Shown in pieces: positions 1-12,932 of a stretch of 64,000 nt of DNA. The notes under the pieces were generated by a model. It was not told the origin of the DNA. It saw only the letters and a program-made list of their open reading frames with translations, and ran no database searches. The position numbers and the translations under genes were made by a program. Positions within the stretch are counted from its first letter, which is position 1. Each line of letters begins with the position of its first letter. This stretch comes from Acanthosoma haemorrhoidale (lineage: Eukaryota; Arthropoda; Insecta; Hemiptera; Acanthosomatidae), in NCBI GenBank assembly GCA_930367205.1, contig OV884011.1, forward strand, positions 91,993,474 to 92,057,473, given 5' to 3'.

Positions 1-3000
1 GGAAGAACCAAAAAAGTACCAAAATATTAAATAATTCTTTCTAAACCAACTGTACGCTGAACAGTGGAAAATACGAAGCTCAAACTATGACAGAAAAGTC
101 TTTCACCTTGTCACCTTAGTGACAATCACTGCGACACCGAAGAACGGCCATAGATTTTACCAAAATCAAGAATGCTTATGTTAAATTACACAGTAGGGGA
201 TCAACCCCCTTCGACACAGGTAGGAATATAGTCTTCTTTTAAATCTCAAGTAACAATTCAGTAACGTCAAACAAGCAGCACGTCTCCAAATTCAGTAACG
301 TCAAACAAGCAGCACGTCTCCAAATTTATAGACATACACGAATGGATTTCATGTCAAATTAACATCTCCGCGGATTTTAACTACTAAGAACTGCAAGCCC
401 AGAGGCCTCCCAAATCAAAAAAAAAAAAACTCAAATAAATGTAAAAGCTTCTATCCACATTAGCAAACCTCAGTACTTGAAAAAACTCTGTCAGGATGCA
501 AATACATCCTGAGCTTCAGGAGGCTACGGTTCGTCCTCGTTCGGGACCTTCCTTGGAGTAGACGAACCTAAGAGCTTCGTGGTGACGAAGGTCAAAGAAA
601 AATAAACCCACGGTCTTGTAAAAAAATATAGTTCATGTTGTTATTAGGAAATACAAAAGTAGTGAGATTGCCCAAAAGTCGTCATCACTGACTCCTGCTC
701 TGGGTTACAAAATAAACGGTCAACAAACTATTTGTTACAAAAACTACAGAACTTTGCTAATGAAGTTGTTGACTAGAAAAAGGATGTACAGTTCTTCGTG
801 TTACCTTTCCAGGCTGGAATTTAAAGCAATTAAACACGCTGACAAAGCAGCAATGGAAGCCCCACTTCATGAACAACTACTTTGCACAAACTCCGTACTT
901 GCCTCAGAAGTCAGGAGTCCTGTGAGCACAGAAAGGGCGACAGAAGGTTCCAAGGACCAGCGGTCTACCACAGCCCCACCCCTCAGTCACAGCCTACCTG
1001 ATCTAATTCAAATTAGTAACGTTTCCACGGCCACGGTATTCTAACTTCCAGTCCTCTCCAACTTAGGCAGGGGTTGGTAGGTCAGCCTGTCGACCAGGGA
1101 GTTTCGATCAGTTCTTCAATTCTCCATCAAATACTTAGTTTAGTAATGGTGAAGATGTGCTTAGCTGGGTCCGGCCAGAGTTGGCTCAGCCTTGTGAGAA
1201 TGATAGTCATGAAATGAGGAGCTACTTGAATAAAGAAATAGCTTAACAGCCCTGTTTCTACTCATCGTGTTAAAGAATTGACCTATTCTCGAACGGTCTA
1301 ACCTGGAGAGCGGGAGAAAAGCGAAGGAGGCAGGCGGACAATCAAAAACTGGTAAGTTAGTTCACTTATACGATTTTAAATTATTATTATGGTGGCGTGA
1401 AACATGCAAATTAAAATGAACTTTTCTGTGTTACTTGACTATTCGGAAAGCTTTTTTACTTATAATTACCTAAATTAATAATATTCAATAAATTAAATGT
1501 AAATATAATTTTTAGTTAATAAAACTACCAGTTTAGTTAATGTAGATGAAATGAGATTATTTTACTCTCCATCAACGCTTATATTTTCCGTATAAAAGCT
1601 TTACACGCTAAGTTTTATTTCGACGTATAATGCAAAAATAAACAAAACTCTTTACGATAATTAATCTAGTTTTTTCCGTTTACGAGACATTGGCAGCTAA
1701 AATAAGAAGATTTTTTTCAAACCCCTGAATCGTGTTGGCAACTAAAATAGAGACTTTATACCTAGGAGAGGATATTCCGTTGAAACTCCATGCACGATTA
1801 ATCTTGAGCTATACTGTTGTGGGAGGGCTTAGGCTTCCGGGGCAGGGAGCGGACAGAAGGGAGAAAATTTATCCGGGGATAAACTAGCAGTGGGGTCGGA
1901 CCCAATAGCCGTTGTTTGAGTTAAGTTGTGTGCAGTCGATAAATATCGAAGCTCCTAACTGTGGTGGGTGGCTGATAGAGCGGGCTGCTTGTACATTCCG
2001 TGGCCAAACACCACCAAACGAGTGATGAAAATGCAATAGGCTAGTAGGGGACGAGGGATCCTTCTGTAAGGAACAGGCACCTCCAACTTATCATAGCTAT
2101 TTTTCCTCCAACCCTCTTTATTCTTCGGGGTACTCCTGTTAGTTACTGCAAATCGTTATCTTTATGTTGTTTTTTTATTCCGTTGAAGGCATGAGGAGTT
2201 TATGATACACACACTTAAGTACCTATTATAATGAATACTTTGCTGAAACAAACCATTATAACCATGACGCTACTGGAAAATGGTTTTCACAGGCAATGAA
2301 AAATACCTAAGATTATCTCGTAGGTATTTCGATTCTTCAGCACCTTAGGAGTCCTGTATTCCTTCCATAGCCCAACTCTTGATTTTCCCCACCTGGGATT
2401 AATTAGAAATCATTTCAAACCCTCTATCCCTTTGCTGGACGACCTCTAGGTGTGTGACTTGTATGAAGAATTATTACTTATCCATAAAAAATATTTCAGC
2501 CTGAACCATGAGCTGAGGACGACCCTCCATATTTAATGAAGTTAAGAGTTAGAATTTAGCATTGCACGTGACAATAAACAAGAAAAATAAAAATGGCGCG
2601 CCTTTTAATGTTATCAAGTAACAGAAATGGTATAAAAATCGTACGAATTTTATTGTTTTTAGTCGTTTTGAATACACAGCTATCATAATTACAAGTCAAA
2701 AGGAGATTTAATCGAAGAAAATAAGGTTGACATTTAACCCAGAAGAATTCACCGGAGTTCAATCACACTCAAACTGTTGTAACATTTTGAATTTGCTCAT
2801 TCAAACTATTCGTTTTGGATACAACTAGAGAGTATGAATAAGACAATTAAAATGAGACGCCTAATGGAATTACACTCAGAAATGTTCACTTGGGTAGTCC
2901 TCAGTGATCCATATCCTGCAAATCGAAGCACTGTTGCATTCCATCGACAAGTAGTTTTTATTTTATGATTATATTACAGCGCGCAGCTTGTGCCTACGAA

Positions 3001-6000
3001 GGGGTTAGGTAAAGTTACTTTTTTTTTGAGAATTCATAGTTGCTTAGGGCTAAAAAATTAAGTGTTATGTAAATATGGACACTAGAAACCATTATTTTCA
3101 AATTTAGGTCTTAATGAGGGGTATTAGCACTTGTTCTTTTTTATTCCTTTTTCTCTAGGGGTGTCCATTAATTTCCTTTGGACTGCTATTAGATAGAATA
3201 CTGTTATTAGTAGAGATTATAAGCCTTAGAAATTTTAGGTAGAACAACTGACTAGAAAAAAACCTATACAAAAGGAAAATACATGTGTTTATGTCGTATA
3301 TTTCGGGGTTTTATTTAATATGGTCAAGCCTTACCTGAATACGTTTTTTTTTCAGATGAAATCGTGTTATAAAAATTGGTACTATTTAACAGTGAATATA
3401 AAAATACTTAGACATGGTAAAAACGGCGACGGTAGAATAGGGCAAATGTGGTACTTATTGTATGGTTGTATATATCGTAAACATCTAGATTCAAGAAATC
3501 CCAATTTATAAACTCAATCCTCAATTAAAAATGCCCAAAATCGTAAATTTCTTAAGGGAGCGCAAGAATAACGGCATAAATGTTTTAGCTCCGTTTACTT
3601 AACTAAAATCCAAAAATAAAACCACATTATGCAGTGGTTAAAAAGAATAAAATCATCTGCGACATCTAAATTTATAATTAATGTAATAAAACGTCGGCGA
3701 TAATTACTGCAGTTGACGTTAAATAAGACGAAACATGAATGAGTCCTTATAACATTATCATAATTTAAGAACTATTTGAGATTTTTTTATTCATCTACTG
3801 AAGTTCGACGAATCATAACTACCCTTCAATTTTGAATATATTTCTTTCCTCGTTTAACAATGATTCAAAAAGTCGATAAAATCATCTTGTGACGTACAAT
3901 TTTCTAAAAATGGGGCTGTTCTGGACTAGCAGAACCAGGAGAAACCACCAGCATGGTGGAGGTCTAAGCTTAAAGGGGTCGTTATAGTTTATGATGTAAG
4001 TAAGCCCATGATGTATGATGTGTGCCCTTAGAACCAAGCCAACCAAAGGAAGAAGGATGGATTCCGCCCTCCTTACTGGGAATAAGGCCCCTGTTCTATC
4101 CATTCTTCTTTTTTCCTCTTAAACAGATACAACATGAAATTCGCGCAGATTCAAGTGGAGAAGAGTATTCTAAAGGGTCACATATTTATTTTCAAAACCG
4201 GGACAATCCAAAGATCCTCGTCAGTTAAATAGACCTGAACAAACGGTGTTTAAAATAGAATGTATATTGTAACGTCCACTCATCAAATAAATATAATATA
4301 GTTCATTTGATAATATGTTCCTCTATTTGGACGGCATTTTGATGTAAAGTAACATCGTCAAGCTAATTAAAATGTAAAATGAAATATTAAGTTCTTTTAG
4401 AGGAAGTGGAGTTAGAACTCATATTTGATATCATTAAATAATTTCTTAGAATGAATATTCTTCGGTTTCACCAGGTATTATACTTTATACGCTTAGAGAG
4501 TTTAAATAATAAGCGATAAGCCATACATTTGTTTTATGTGGAATGATTTATTAATATGAAATGCTGTTGAACTATCATAGAAACTAATACATTTCTGTTA
4601 GATTACAATTCATCAGTTTACTGGTAAACTTATACAATCTCAAATATCGTTCACATTAATGCAATACGTGGTATTTTCAGTGTAGAATTCGATCTGCTCG
4701 AATGTTAATATACTGCTCGTCTTCAGGAAGAGGTGGTACTGGCGGGGTTGGCTGCTATCAAAGGTCGCGGCTACTCACCACGACGATTCCAGAACTTAAC
4801 TGAAGCTTGGGAATCGTTATTACAGCTGTTACACTTCATCACAAAACACTTGATAGCATTTTTTTTTTTTTAAATAATAAAACCAGAGAACTGATTAGTT
4901 TTGGTGAACACCAATTTCGATTTGGCACTATCCTCACACCCCTACAGTGAGGTACTGAACTCACCTCAATCCCCCACCTCCTCACGCGTTGTTGATTTTA
5001 TGTTTAGTTTTGATCCAAAACAACTGGATGGATTATAATTCGATGTGATTTATTTAATTAAAATCATTTTATCCTAGTTCATTTCTCAATGTTTATGTAA
5101 TTTTAATCACAATCTAATAAATTATTTCTTACAATTCGATAACAACAAAATATATACATAATAGTATCCTAGTCCTTTTAATTAAACAACGTAAACCTTG
5201 TTTTAATCACTAATTTCTTCTTATCTTAAAATCTTGCCAGTGTTATTCACATTTGTTAAATTATAATTAAAATAATACCTTCATGATGTAAATTTCATCT
5301 GCATTACTTATTTTTTCCATCTTGGTTTTCTTTTTTGTGCATATTTTCCACCTTATAAATTCTAATGAAACAAAAACCATAATGCTTTATAACATGATAT
5401 TATTTATTGATTATTATTTGATTCCATCTTTCGCTTATTTAATATCTCAAAATGGAGGGGCCACACGCCTCATATATAAATATACACATACATAAACCTA
5501 ATTAACCTTAATCAGAATTTATTTTTAAGCAAAATAAGTAACAACAAATATTTAAGTGGTGACAATGGTTACATAGGCTACAGAGCATTAACCCGATAAG
5601 ATGTTTAAATAGCCTCCCTAAACCAGACGCTGTCGATTTGCTGACTAAACCGATTACAGGTGACAATTGACGCTGTTCAACCTGTCAAGAGCACTTCACC
5701 GCACCCTGACCGAAGTGACAACCTTAAAACCAAACTGGCAACAAAATCTACCGGGTTCAAATTGTAAATTTCAAATATGTACACGTGCTTGAATGGATCT
5801 ACCCATTATTGGTTGTACAGAGTATTGTGTAAGACCAACGTTTCACTATCTGCATGTTTGATGATTTAACCTCCAATTTGTCGCTATTATTATGCGTTGG
5901 ACATCAATGAATCCTTGAGGAATGCCATCTTAAAGTATTCTCAAATACACATTGGTTCGAAGCAGGAAAATTAAATTACGATTATAGAGATCAGTGACCA

Positions 6001-7306
6001 AATTATTGAGGTAAAGTGTTGGCCAACAACTATTTATTGTTATACAAAACAGTTATTATATCTTTTTATATATAACTTCATCAAGATCCAAGTAGTATGA
6101 TGTCTAAATCTTCTATAATGACAGCACCAGGTACTGCGCCAGGTCCTTGATGTCAAATCAAGTTGGTTGAGTTCAGCTTTTAAATTATGAAATGAACAAC
6201 CAGCCTACCAATATGAAGACCTATTTACACGTCTTACCTTCAACAACCAAAAAACAAGCTAAATTAAAGTGCAGAATACAGGTAAAAATGTCAACCTAAA
6301 AAAAGACCATTCTAGTAATTGCCTTTCGTGTGTCATTCTGTCTGTCTGTTAGTACGATATCAGCCTTATCAATGTTGTACAATAGCTGTCTTAATTGATT
6401 AGGTCAATCAAAATTTTTAAAGGTATATACCGCAAACCCTGAAGCTACTACTGTTTATCTTTTTATGAGAATAAAATGATGAGCAATGTGAAAAAAATAT
6501 AGCAAAACAAAAAGTCGGGCCTCCTCCATTTCCTGTTTAAGATTAAAAATTTGATTATTTCGTGAGGTTAAGAGCAAATTAAACATAGTTGTCTTTATTT
6601 TAGACAATGCGACTCTCGTTATCTGATATTGCTGTAGTCGCACAAACGCAATGTAATTAGTCTTTTCATTTTCAACTCTCTTCTGTGTTACTACATCCCA
6701 GTCCTTTACTTCTTGCTTCATGCTGTTTTTCTGTAGTTTGTCTTTCTCTTCCTTCCACATGAGTGGTGTCACGCTCATTTCCTGTCCGTTACTACTCATC
6801 AAAGTGAATTATTCCTTCAAAGCTTTCATTACATTTCTGTCGTTTCTGAATCCTGACTCAAATACGACAGGTGGTGTCGCTTTTTCGTTTGTCATCACAA
6901 TCTGCCAAAACAGATTATGATTTTTATAGCTATATTTAATTTTTCCTATTTGTTGTAAAATAAATTGTTAGTTACTGATATGGCTCGATGAATAAAATAA
7001 AATGTCTTTTAAGCGTATAGTAAGTGGTGAATTCCTAAATCCTTTATTTGGTGTAATTATGTATATTTTTTAACTAGTTCCTGACCATTGTAGAAACAGA
7101 AAACTATTGAGCCTTGGTTTAACTAGAACTTTTTTAATTAAATGACAATTAAAATTGATCGCGACTAAGGTATTGAGCCTTTGCCAATAAGTAAAGGGGA
7201 TACGCCACACGACAATGTATAGGTGTGAACTGTTATGGGTTGCATATAGGCTCGCTACGGAGTGTCTGAACCGACCCGAAGTAGTTTAGAACTAGTAATT
7301 GCCTCC
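1..7306. other. Unassigned AT-rich DNA, no gene seen
   Basis: Apart from the 34-bp tandem duplication listed separately, I recognise nothing in this stretch. Reading frames are short and none shows a known domain. It has many A/T homopolymers and somewhat GC-richer patches near 0.5-0.6, 1.8-2.1 and 4.7-4.8 kb. It could be intergenic or intronic; the sequence alone does not say. Confidence 0.6.
257..324. repeat. 34-bp perfect tandem duplication
   Basis: A 34-bp unit starting TTCAGTAACG and ending GTCTCCAAA occurs twice back to back (257-290 and 291-324) with no difference between copies. The perfect identity implies a recent slippage or repair event. Confidence 0.9.
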
Positions 7307-7320
7307 GGGGGGGGGGGGGG
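7307..7320. repeat. G14 homopolymer
   Basis: Fourteen consecutive G residues follow GCCTCC and precede AATTCCC. Such a run is rare in this AT-rich window and is prone to sequencing error, so its exact length is doubtful. Confidence 0.85.
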
Positions 7321-9911
7321 AATTCCCACTTTCGTGAGTTCCTGGTAGGAACGGCGCCCCTTTGGCAGGCCTCTGATGAAACGCATAAATGTGGTTATGC
7401 AAAAGCTTCTGATAGGCTTCACCCGGAGTGGGATTCCTACAATGGAGTTCCTCGATGAGTATCAAATAAATATGTGCACCTGATATCCTCTTACAAACAC
7501 GATAAATTAGACAGATGGAGACTTTTAGCTTTATGTGAGTATATAGTAAGTATGTGAGACTTTTCAGTCAAGTGAGTATATAGCGGGGCACCGTACAGCA
7601 GAGCTGGCCGGAGGACCCATTTATAAATCATTAGTTTGAGATGCATCGACAAGTTTGGTGAAGTTAGCTAGTGGTAAAGCCGGTTAGACCTGTGTCGTAA
7701 TTTTTCTATTTTGTTGCTAAAATGAGTAGAGAAATGGAGATGCAAACGAATTGAATAAAATTTTTTTGAAAATATTTTATAATATGGGAATGAATATAAT
7801 GGGAGGTGTTATTGGTTGTCTGTGCAGTGTGATGCTTAATGTGCACAGAAAGATCTGTATAGATGTTACCAAATATTGTTAATAAATTAAATTTTAAAAT
7901 TAGAGCAGTTTATTATATCCGCATTGTGCAGCCCTTTACCCTTGATCTGTTTTGAAAATTCACTGGTTTTTTATATTTTCGGTTATGTGACTATCTAAGG
8001 TCTAAAACTACGCATCTATTATTATCTATTTTTCCTATTATTTGTGTCAAGTCAAAATAGGAAGGATATTATGTATATAATTTAATAATAATCAACTTTT
8101 ATATCCTTCAAAATATCATGTAATACTTATAATTTTTTTATAATATAAAGGCCTGTTACACTTCCGTGGCCATTTAGCTTACATAAGGTACATCAAGAGC
8201 AATATCCCCCGCTTTTCGTAATAAATTCCTCTCTTGCAGCTCAATCTTCCCTGCGAGCCCTTCAAAACGATCTCATAATATCAGGGGCCGGTAATGAGTC
8301 GAGAAAAGGCTATTTGTTACTATGAAAAGCTAAAAGCCTAGGAAGGTTGGGAGGATTTAACAGGGCTTCGGATGAAAGAGCCGGTGGGAAGAAGCAGTGC
8401 ACTCGAAGCACAATCAAACATACAAACAGGCAAGAGGGCTGTTGAGCTTTCGAGTTAAAGGGGGGCAGGTAAATGGGATCGCGCCGCGGACGGCGACAAA
8501 TCTCTTAAACCTCCTCCTACGGCCCTTCATCAAGTTATTAAGGCCCTTTCACCGCTCTTCCTCATTCCTTCTCTCTCTTCTCTCTCTCGCTTGTCGGTTC
8601 AGGCTAAATATTTATGTTTAATTATTTTCTCTTTGGTGTGAGCTGAGCCCTGTCATTATTATCTGCCTGCCGGATGACGAGATACCGCTTTGAGAGATTA
8701 CAGTTCAGAGAGTCAAACTGCTCCATAATAACTTAAAAATTTTAAATTATAATCCATATAAGTAAGGAATTCTCCAATAACATACGGATGGTAGGCAATG
8801 GAGTTTAATTAGTTGTTTCATTGCATATGCGTAAATGGGCTACACCTTTGGAGTCCGTTGAATAATCACTTGCAAGAATTGAAGAAAACTCGGTTTCGTC
8901 CTTAAATTTTTAGATCAACCTGTAGCACTTTGTTTTAAAGAATCTGTCCGTGTCATATTATAGTATTTATTGAGGTAAGTATTAAAGCCACACAGGTTTT
9001 TGTGATGATCTGCTTCTTTGAATGTACTCAATTTTCCGAGATTAATATTTATACCAATATCTTCGCAATTCACTTCAATGGTTTAATGGAGCAGCAATAT
9101 AATATTACCATAGTATTATAATATTATCATAGTATCCATTGATATTATTAATTGTAAAGAATCTATATTTTCTTAGTGAAAGGGGGGAGGGTCCCACTGA
9201 CCCTCCCGTGGTGGTGGAGAAAGAGATAAGATGTGGTCTATAATATATGCTGAAGGCCATCTTGTTTATGTTCAGGATAAGAGGGACAGGTTTCGGCAGA
9301 GGTAGTTTCTGTGGTCATACAATGGCCACGAATTCACATTCGGTATCTAAGGGTAGGTGAAAACCGCCCTGATCCCAAAGCCAGGTGTGAGACGGAAAGA
9401 TGCCCCTACACGCATCTTTCGCTAGGTATGTTGTGGTGCCCCATAATAACGTGGAAGAGGTCCTTTCTATGGTGTGGGGCAGAATACGGGAAAATCGGGG
9501 GGTATCAACTGGGAAAGATGTGGAGGCCGTCAGTGCCAAGATTACATTTAGTAAGTAAGGAAATAAAGAGGTCTGGAGGTAAGGAAAGATAGAGGTGCAG
9601 AGGTAAGTGAATCGGATTAGTTCAAAGTCAAACCTAGCTCTGGAGCAAGGTCTTTATACAGGCAACTCCGGACGACGCGAAAAAAGAGGGTTGATCTTGT
9701 AGTTGCCTGCCAGCCGTCTCTGCGGAGGCCAGTGAACGAGCACTACCACCTGGTTGCTTTATTTGAATATAAAGTATTTTACAAGTACGCTCCGTGGTAT
9801 ATATTTACAGTGAGTTATTCATATTTCAACCAACATAAAGTTATTCCCATAGAGATCATTCATTGTCGTAGATTCATTAGTTTTGCTTTGTTATGAGGTT
9901 ATTGTTGTATA
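7321..9911. other. Unassigned DNA with a GC-richer island
   Basis: No gene is recognised. An imperfect repeat of about 30 bp containing GTGAGTATATAG occurs twice at 7517-7583. From about 8160 to 8720 the sequence is clearly less AT-rich and has higher complexity than its surroundings, followed by a CT-rich run near 8565-8595. A short palindrome GGGAGGGT...ACCCTCCC lies near 9186-9208. The 9.18-9.75 kb part is also GC-richer but matches nothing I know. Confidence 0.5.
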
Positions 9912-10380
9912 CCCTTCCAAGTTCATGAAATTCCATCGAAACCTATCCAACCACCTTAATCCTAATCCCCTAGCACAGACATTACACTGCGTCCCTACAA
10001 TCCTCTTCGGAGGTTAAAGTGGCAGTGGCCTCGTGACCTGCTATAAATACGTGACAGTGGAAGTCTTGGCAATGGCTAGTTTCTCCAATCATGTCCTGAG
10101 CGCATGTAGCTCTCGCGCTCTTGGTGAGCCTCCACTGGCTCGTTTGTGGACGCAACTGACGGAGGAACGTGGGGGACTTCTCATGACTCCACTTCCTTTT
10201 TCGCATGCGAGGGAAGTGACAACTAGGTGGGTTTGGGAGGTCTCTGGGCAGTTTGTAAATACTGTATGAATGAGCGAATGAATGAAAATTGAAAATATGG
10301 TATGAATGAGAACATTTTTCACAGTGACTTATTGCCTAAATTGCAGATTTTAATTTGATCGCAATAAAGAAGTATATAAT
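9912..10380 (+). mobile_element. LINE copy D: 5'-truncated Jockey-clade 3' end
   Basis: This is the last part of ORF2 plus the 3' UTR of the same LINE family as copies A, B and C. It begins at a point matching the ORF2 stretch FMKFH...LHC near the C-terminus and continues through the common 3' UTR (CTGCTATAAA, TGTCCTGAGCG, TGAATGAGCGA) to a final GCAATAAAG. It is 5'-truncated, as is usual after target-primed reverse transcription. The terminal stem-loop is degraded and point differences are many, so this copy is older than A and B. The short reading frames in it have no coding meaning. Confidence 0.85.
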
Positions 10381-11277
10381 AAAACAAATGATGAGTGTTA
10401 TGTCTGAAAGGAATAGATATGACAAATTAAATAAATAAACAAACTTTACATACTTTCTAAACTTGATGAAAGGTGATGATTGCCCGGTAATGCCTCTCTG
10501 GCGTACGTGAAGTTACTATTTTGGTCCGGTAATTAAAAAATGCATCCTCGTCGAAAATATAGGAATACAGTTTCGCTTCCTCAGTTTGGCTTTTGTGTGC
10601 TCAAATAGAATATTGCTGCTTTAAACGAACCGGGACGCCTAAATCTCTAGAAGGCTTTCTCCGATTTTGGGAAATAGAGCCCGCGGGTGAGGAGCAGAAT
10701 ACAAATATGAAAACTGGGATTTCCAGAGGAGAGTGTAGTTGTTGATAACGTTCGCCCCCTGGCCGGGCCAAGATTAGATAATGTGGTCAGGACCCCCCCC
10801 CCCCAAATCGCGACAGGATTTTGGCTAAATATCACTTATCTCCAGGCTCATTGGTTTGCACAGCTTGATTGAAGGGTTTTTGTTATCGGCGGCCTTAAAC
10901 TACACAAAAAAATAATGTCTTTTAGGTAGAAAATGGAAGTTCCGATTTCATAGATTGATGTTGTAAGTAAACGAAAAATTATTACTGCTTAATTATATGA
11001 CACACATTCATTATGCCTCTATCAAAAGTTTATAAACTAGAAGAACTAATTTAAATTTCCATCAATCTATATTTATTATTTTCATACAATATATCGTTGT
11101 GTCCACATTATGTTATCAATCAGTTAAAAAATAAAAAATCTCTTTCAAAATATTGAATTTTTTTTTATTATAAGGTTGTTAGTAATACAACTAATTTTTA
11201 AAATGTGTAAACAAAATATATCTAAAAATAATATATATATTTATATATAATAAAAAATTAACTTATATATATATATA
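10381..11277. other. Unassigned AT-rich DNA
   Basis: No gene is seen. A C12 run lies at 10793-10804. From about 10.98 kb the sequence becomes very AT-rich, leading into the TA tract that received Gypsy copy 3. The bases TTAACT just before that TA tract (around 11258-11263) resemble the end of a Gypsy LTR. Confidence 0.5.
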
Positions 11278-11454
11278 AGTTAATTGTCGGCGGTTAAGCT
11301 TCAAAAAAATAGGAAAGAGGGAAATAAGCGACACTCTCGAACTGTAAAGAGGCTGCTTTATTGCCTCTAGTAATCCGACGTACATAGGATCATGGGTTGT
11401 TTACATTCCATGATCGTATTAGTTTACAACATAAACTAGCCTCTGGCTTGAACT
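11278..11454 (-). repeat. 3' LTR of Gypsy copy 3
   Basis: 177 bp, bounded on the plus strand by AGTTAATT and GGCTTGAACT. It has the same terminal pattern as the LTRs near 38 and 43 kb. The last ~35 bp reappear at 12898-12932, which identifies the partner LTR. Confidence 0.85.
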
Positions 11455-11705
11455 TCCGCCTGCCAGTTCCTGGCCATTCGTCAGGAACTGAAACATAACA
11501 CTTATGCTAATTACATACAGTTCTGACATAATAATTTCCTGCTCGCCTAGAGCAGCACAACACTGTCTTACAATCATAGAAACAGAACATAACTTTATCA
11601 AAAGTGGTAAAACAATATAAAAAAAACATGTATCTGGCAAATGCCACCAAAAATCAAAAGAGATGTGTCCAGGAGTGAGAAAATTAGAGTCAATTTCCTA
11701 TTTGG

Positions 11706-11870
11706 ATGGCTTCCCCACTGGAAGCTTTATCTGCTCGAGATGGACAGTTCTCCTCTTCGCGAGTTCATGAACACTTTGGATGGTCGCCAAATTGTGTTCG
11801 CGAATCGCGATCACCCAGAAGGGACCCTCATAACGGGACACCTCCTTTCCTCCCAGAGACACCAGATCTC
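11706..11870 (-). pseudogene. Gypsy copy 3 pol C-terminal fragment (GPF module)
   Basis: On the minus strand this reads as the end of a Gypsy pol polyprotein: a segment like KEVSRYEGPFWVIAIREHN, then AKRRTVHLEQIKLP. It corresponds to the last ~60 residues of the pol at 38.5-41.9 kb, including the GPY/F-type module after the integrase core. It is followed at once by gag-derived sequence, so everything between the pol end and the gag zinc knuckles has been deleted. Confidence 0.8.
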
Positions 11871-12039
11871 ACGATCTCCCCTCTCCTCAGATGTTTGTCG
11901 TCAACTGCTTCTCCGGGCACCACCGCTTCCCCTGCCCACTCGGTTTCCTGGTTCTTCCCTCTCTTCTTCTGTCTTGGGAGTTTCCGAGGTTTCTGATTCT
12001 TCCGGCTGGGGCCTCTCCTTCCTCCACATCCTCTAAGCG

Positions 12040-12888
12040 TTTATCTCCATCAGTTCAGTCTGTTCCCGTCTCTGGGACGGCTCATATACGGGCACTGCCT
12101 GGCTACATGCCCTTCCGTACCACATTCGATGTGCCTAGTGCGTGGGTACTGTGCTACCTCCTGCCTTCCCACACTCATAACACTTCCTTTCGTATCGCCT
12201 TCTGGAGCACCCCACCGTTACCCTTCCTCTTCTACCGTACTCCACCTCCTTCCATGAGATGGGGGTGGTTTTGGGCCTTCTATACGGCACTCTTCTCCAG
12301 CCCTTTTCTTTCTCTTCGACTGTGATTTTATAAATGTGCGTTTTCTAGGTAACCCCTCCTTTTTTCCGTTCTCCTTCGCTAGCTGTACTTTCAGTATAGT
12401 TGATAAAATCAAGCTTGCGCTGCCTTCACTGTCTCCCGCATCTTCCCCGTGATATTATTATATCTGAGCAGCATCGTTCTGGCGTACTCCCCGTTCGTCT
12501 GCTGGTGTCTCTTCGTTTCCCTGAAGAGTTTAAAAATGTCCTCTTCAGGAATCCATCTTTCCATACCGAACGCATTCTTCAGCCGCGCCTTCACTACGTT
12601 CCACGAGGTCTCCTCGTCGGCCTGGATCATGTTCAGGACGCTCCGCCTCACTCTGCCCACCAGAGCTGCCCTCAGCGATTCTGCGCCCCCTTCCGTTATC
12701 AGGTCCCCCGACCGTTTCCCCTCTAACCGCGTAGTCATCCGGTCACCCCCTTTAAGGAAATGATTTAGCTCCCCAGTCTCGCTTGCGAATCTTTCCAGAT
12801 CCAAAATAGACATCTTCATGCCCTGAGCTGCAATCGCCTGGATCTTCAGCCACGCCAATGTATTCGCGAGAGCCGCTGCCATGGTCGT
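12040..12888 (-). pseudogene. Gypsy copy 3 gag, truncated and frameshifted
   Basis: The open part (12409-12882) encodes ~157 residues closely related to the first half of the gag at 41.9-43.05 kb: LNHFLKGGDR, LNMIQADEETSW, EEDIFKLFRET and the Q-T-N-G-E-Y-A-R-T segment are all recognisable. Downstream on the same strand, in broken frames, are remnants of two CCHC knuckles (CYECGKAG and IECGTEGHVARQCP near 12080-12185). Frameshifts and stops separate the pieces. Gag forms the particle that packages element RNA; this copy could make only an N-terminal fragment. Confidence 0.8.
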
Positions 12889-12932
12889 TTGAGGTATCAG
12901 TTTACAACATAAACTTGCCTCTGGCTTTAACT

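Larger units (their letters stand above)
11278..12932 (-). mobile_element. Gypsy copy 3: internally deleted Ty3/Gypsy element
   Basis: A 1.65-kb remnant of the same family as the elements at 38-46.6 kb, read on the minus strand. It keeps a complete LTR at the downstream end (11278-11454), the end of pol, a broken zinc-knuckle region, part of gag, and only the final ~35 bp of the upstream LTR (12898-12932). TATA flanks both ends (11274-11277 and 12933-12936), so the outer boundaries of the original insertion survive although most of the inside is gone. Protease, reverse transcriptase, RNase H and the integrase core are missing. The element cannot encode its own mobilisation. Confidence 0.85.

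Noticed and set aside
6455..6802. 115-codon open frame, minus strand, longest outside the transposons
   Set aside because: No recognisable domain, lysine-rich AT-driven composition, no splice or start context to support it.
11641..12325. Overlapping plus-strand frames rich in S, P and L
   Set aside because: They are antisense shadows of the deleted Gypsy copy 3 gag/pol.
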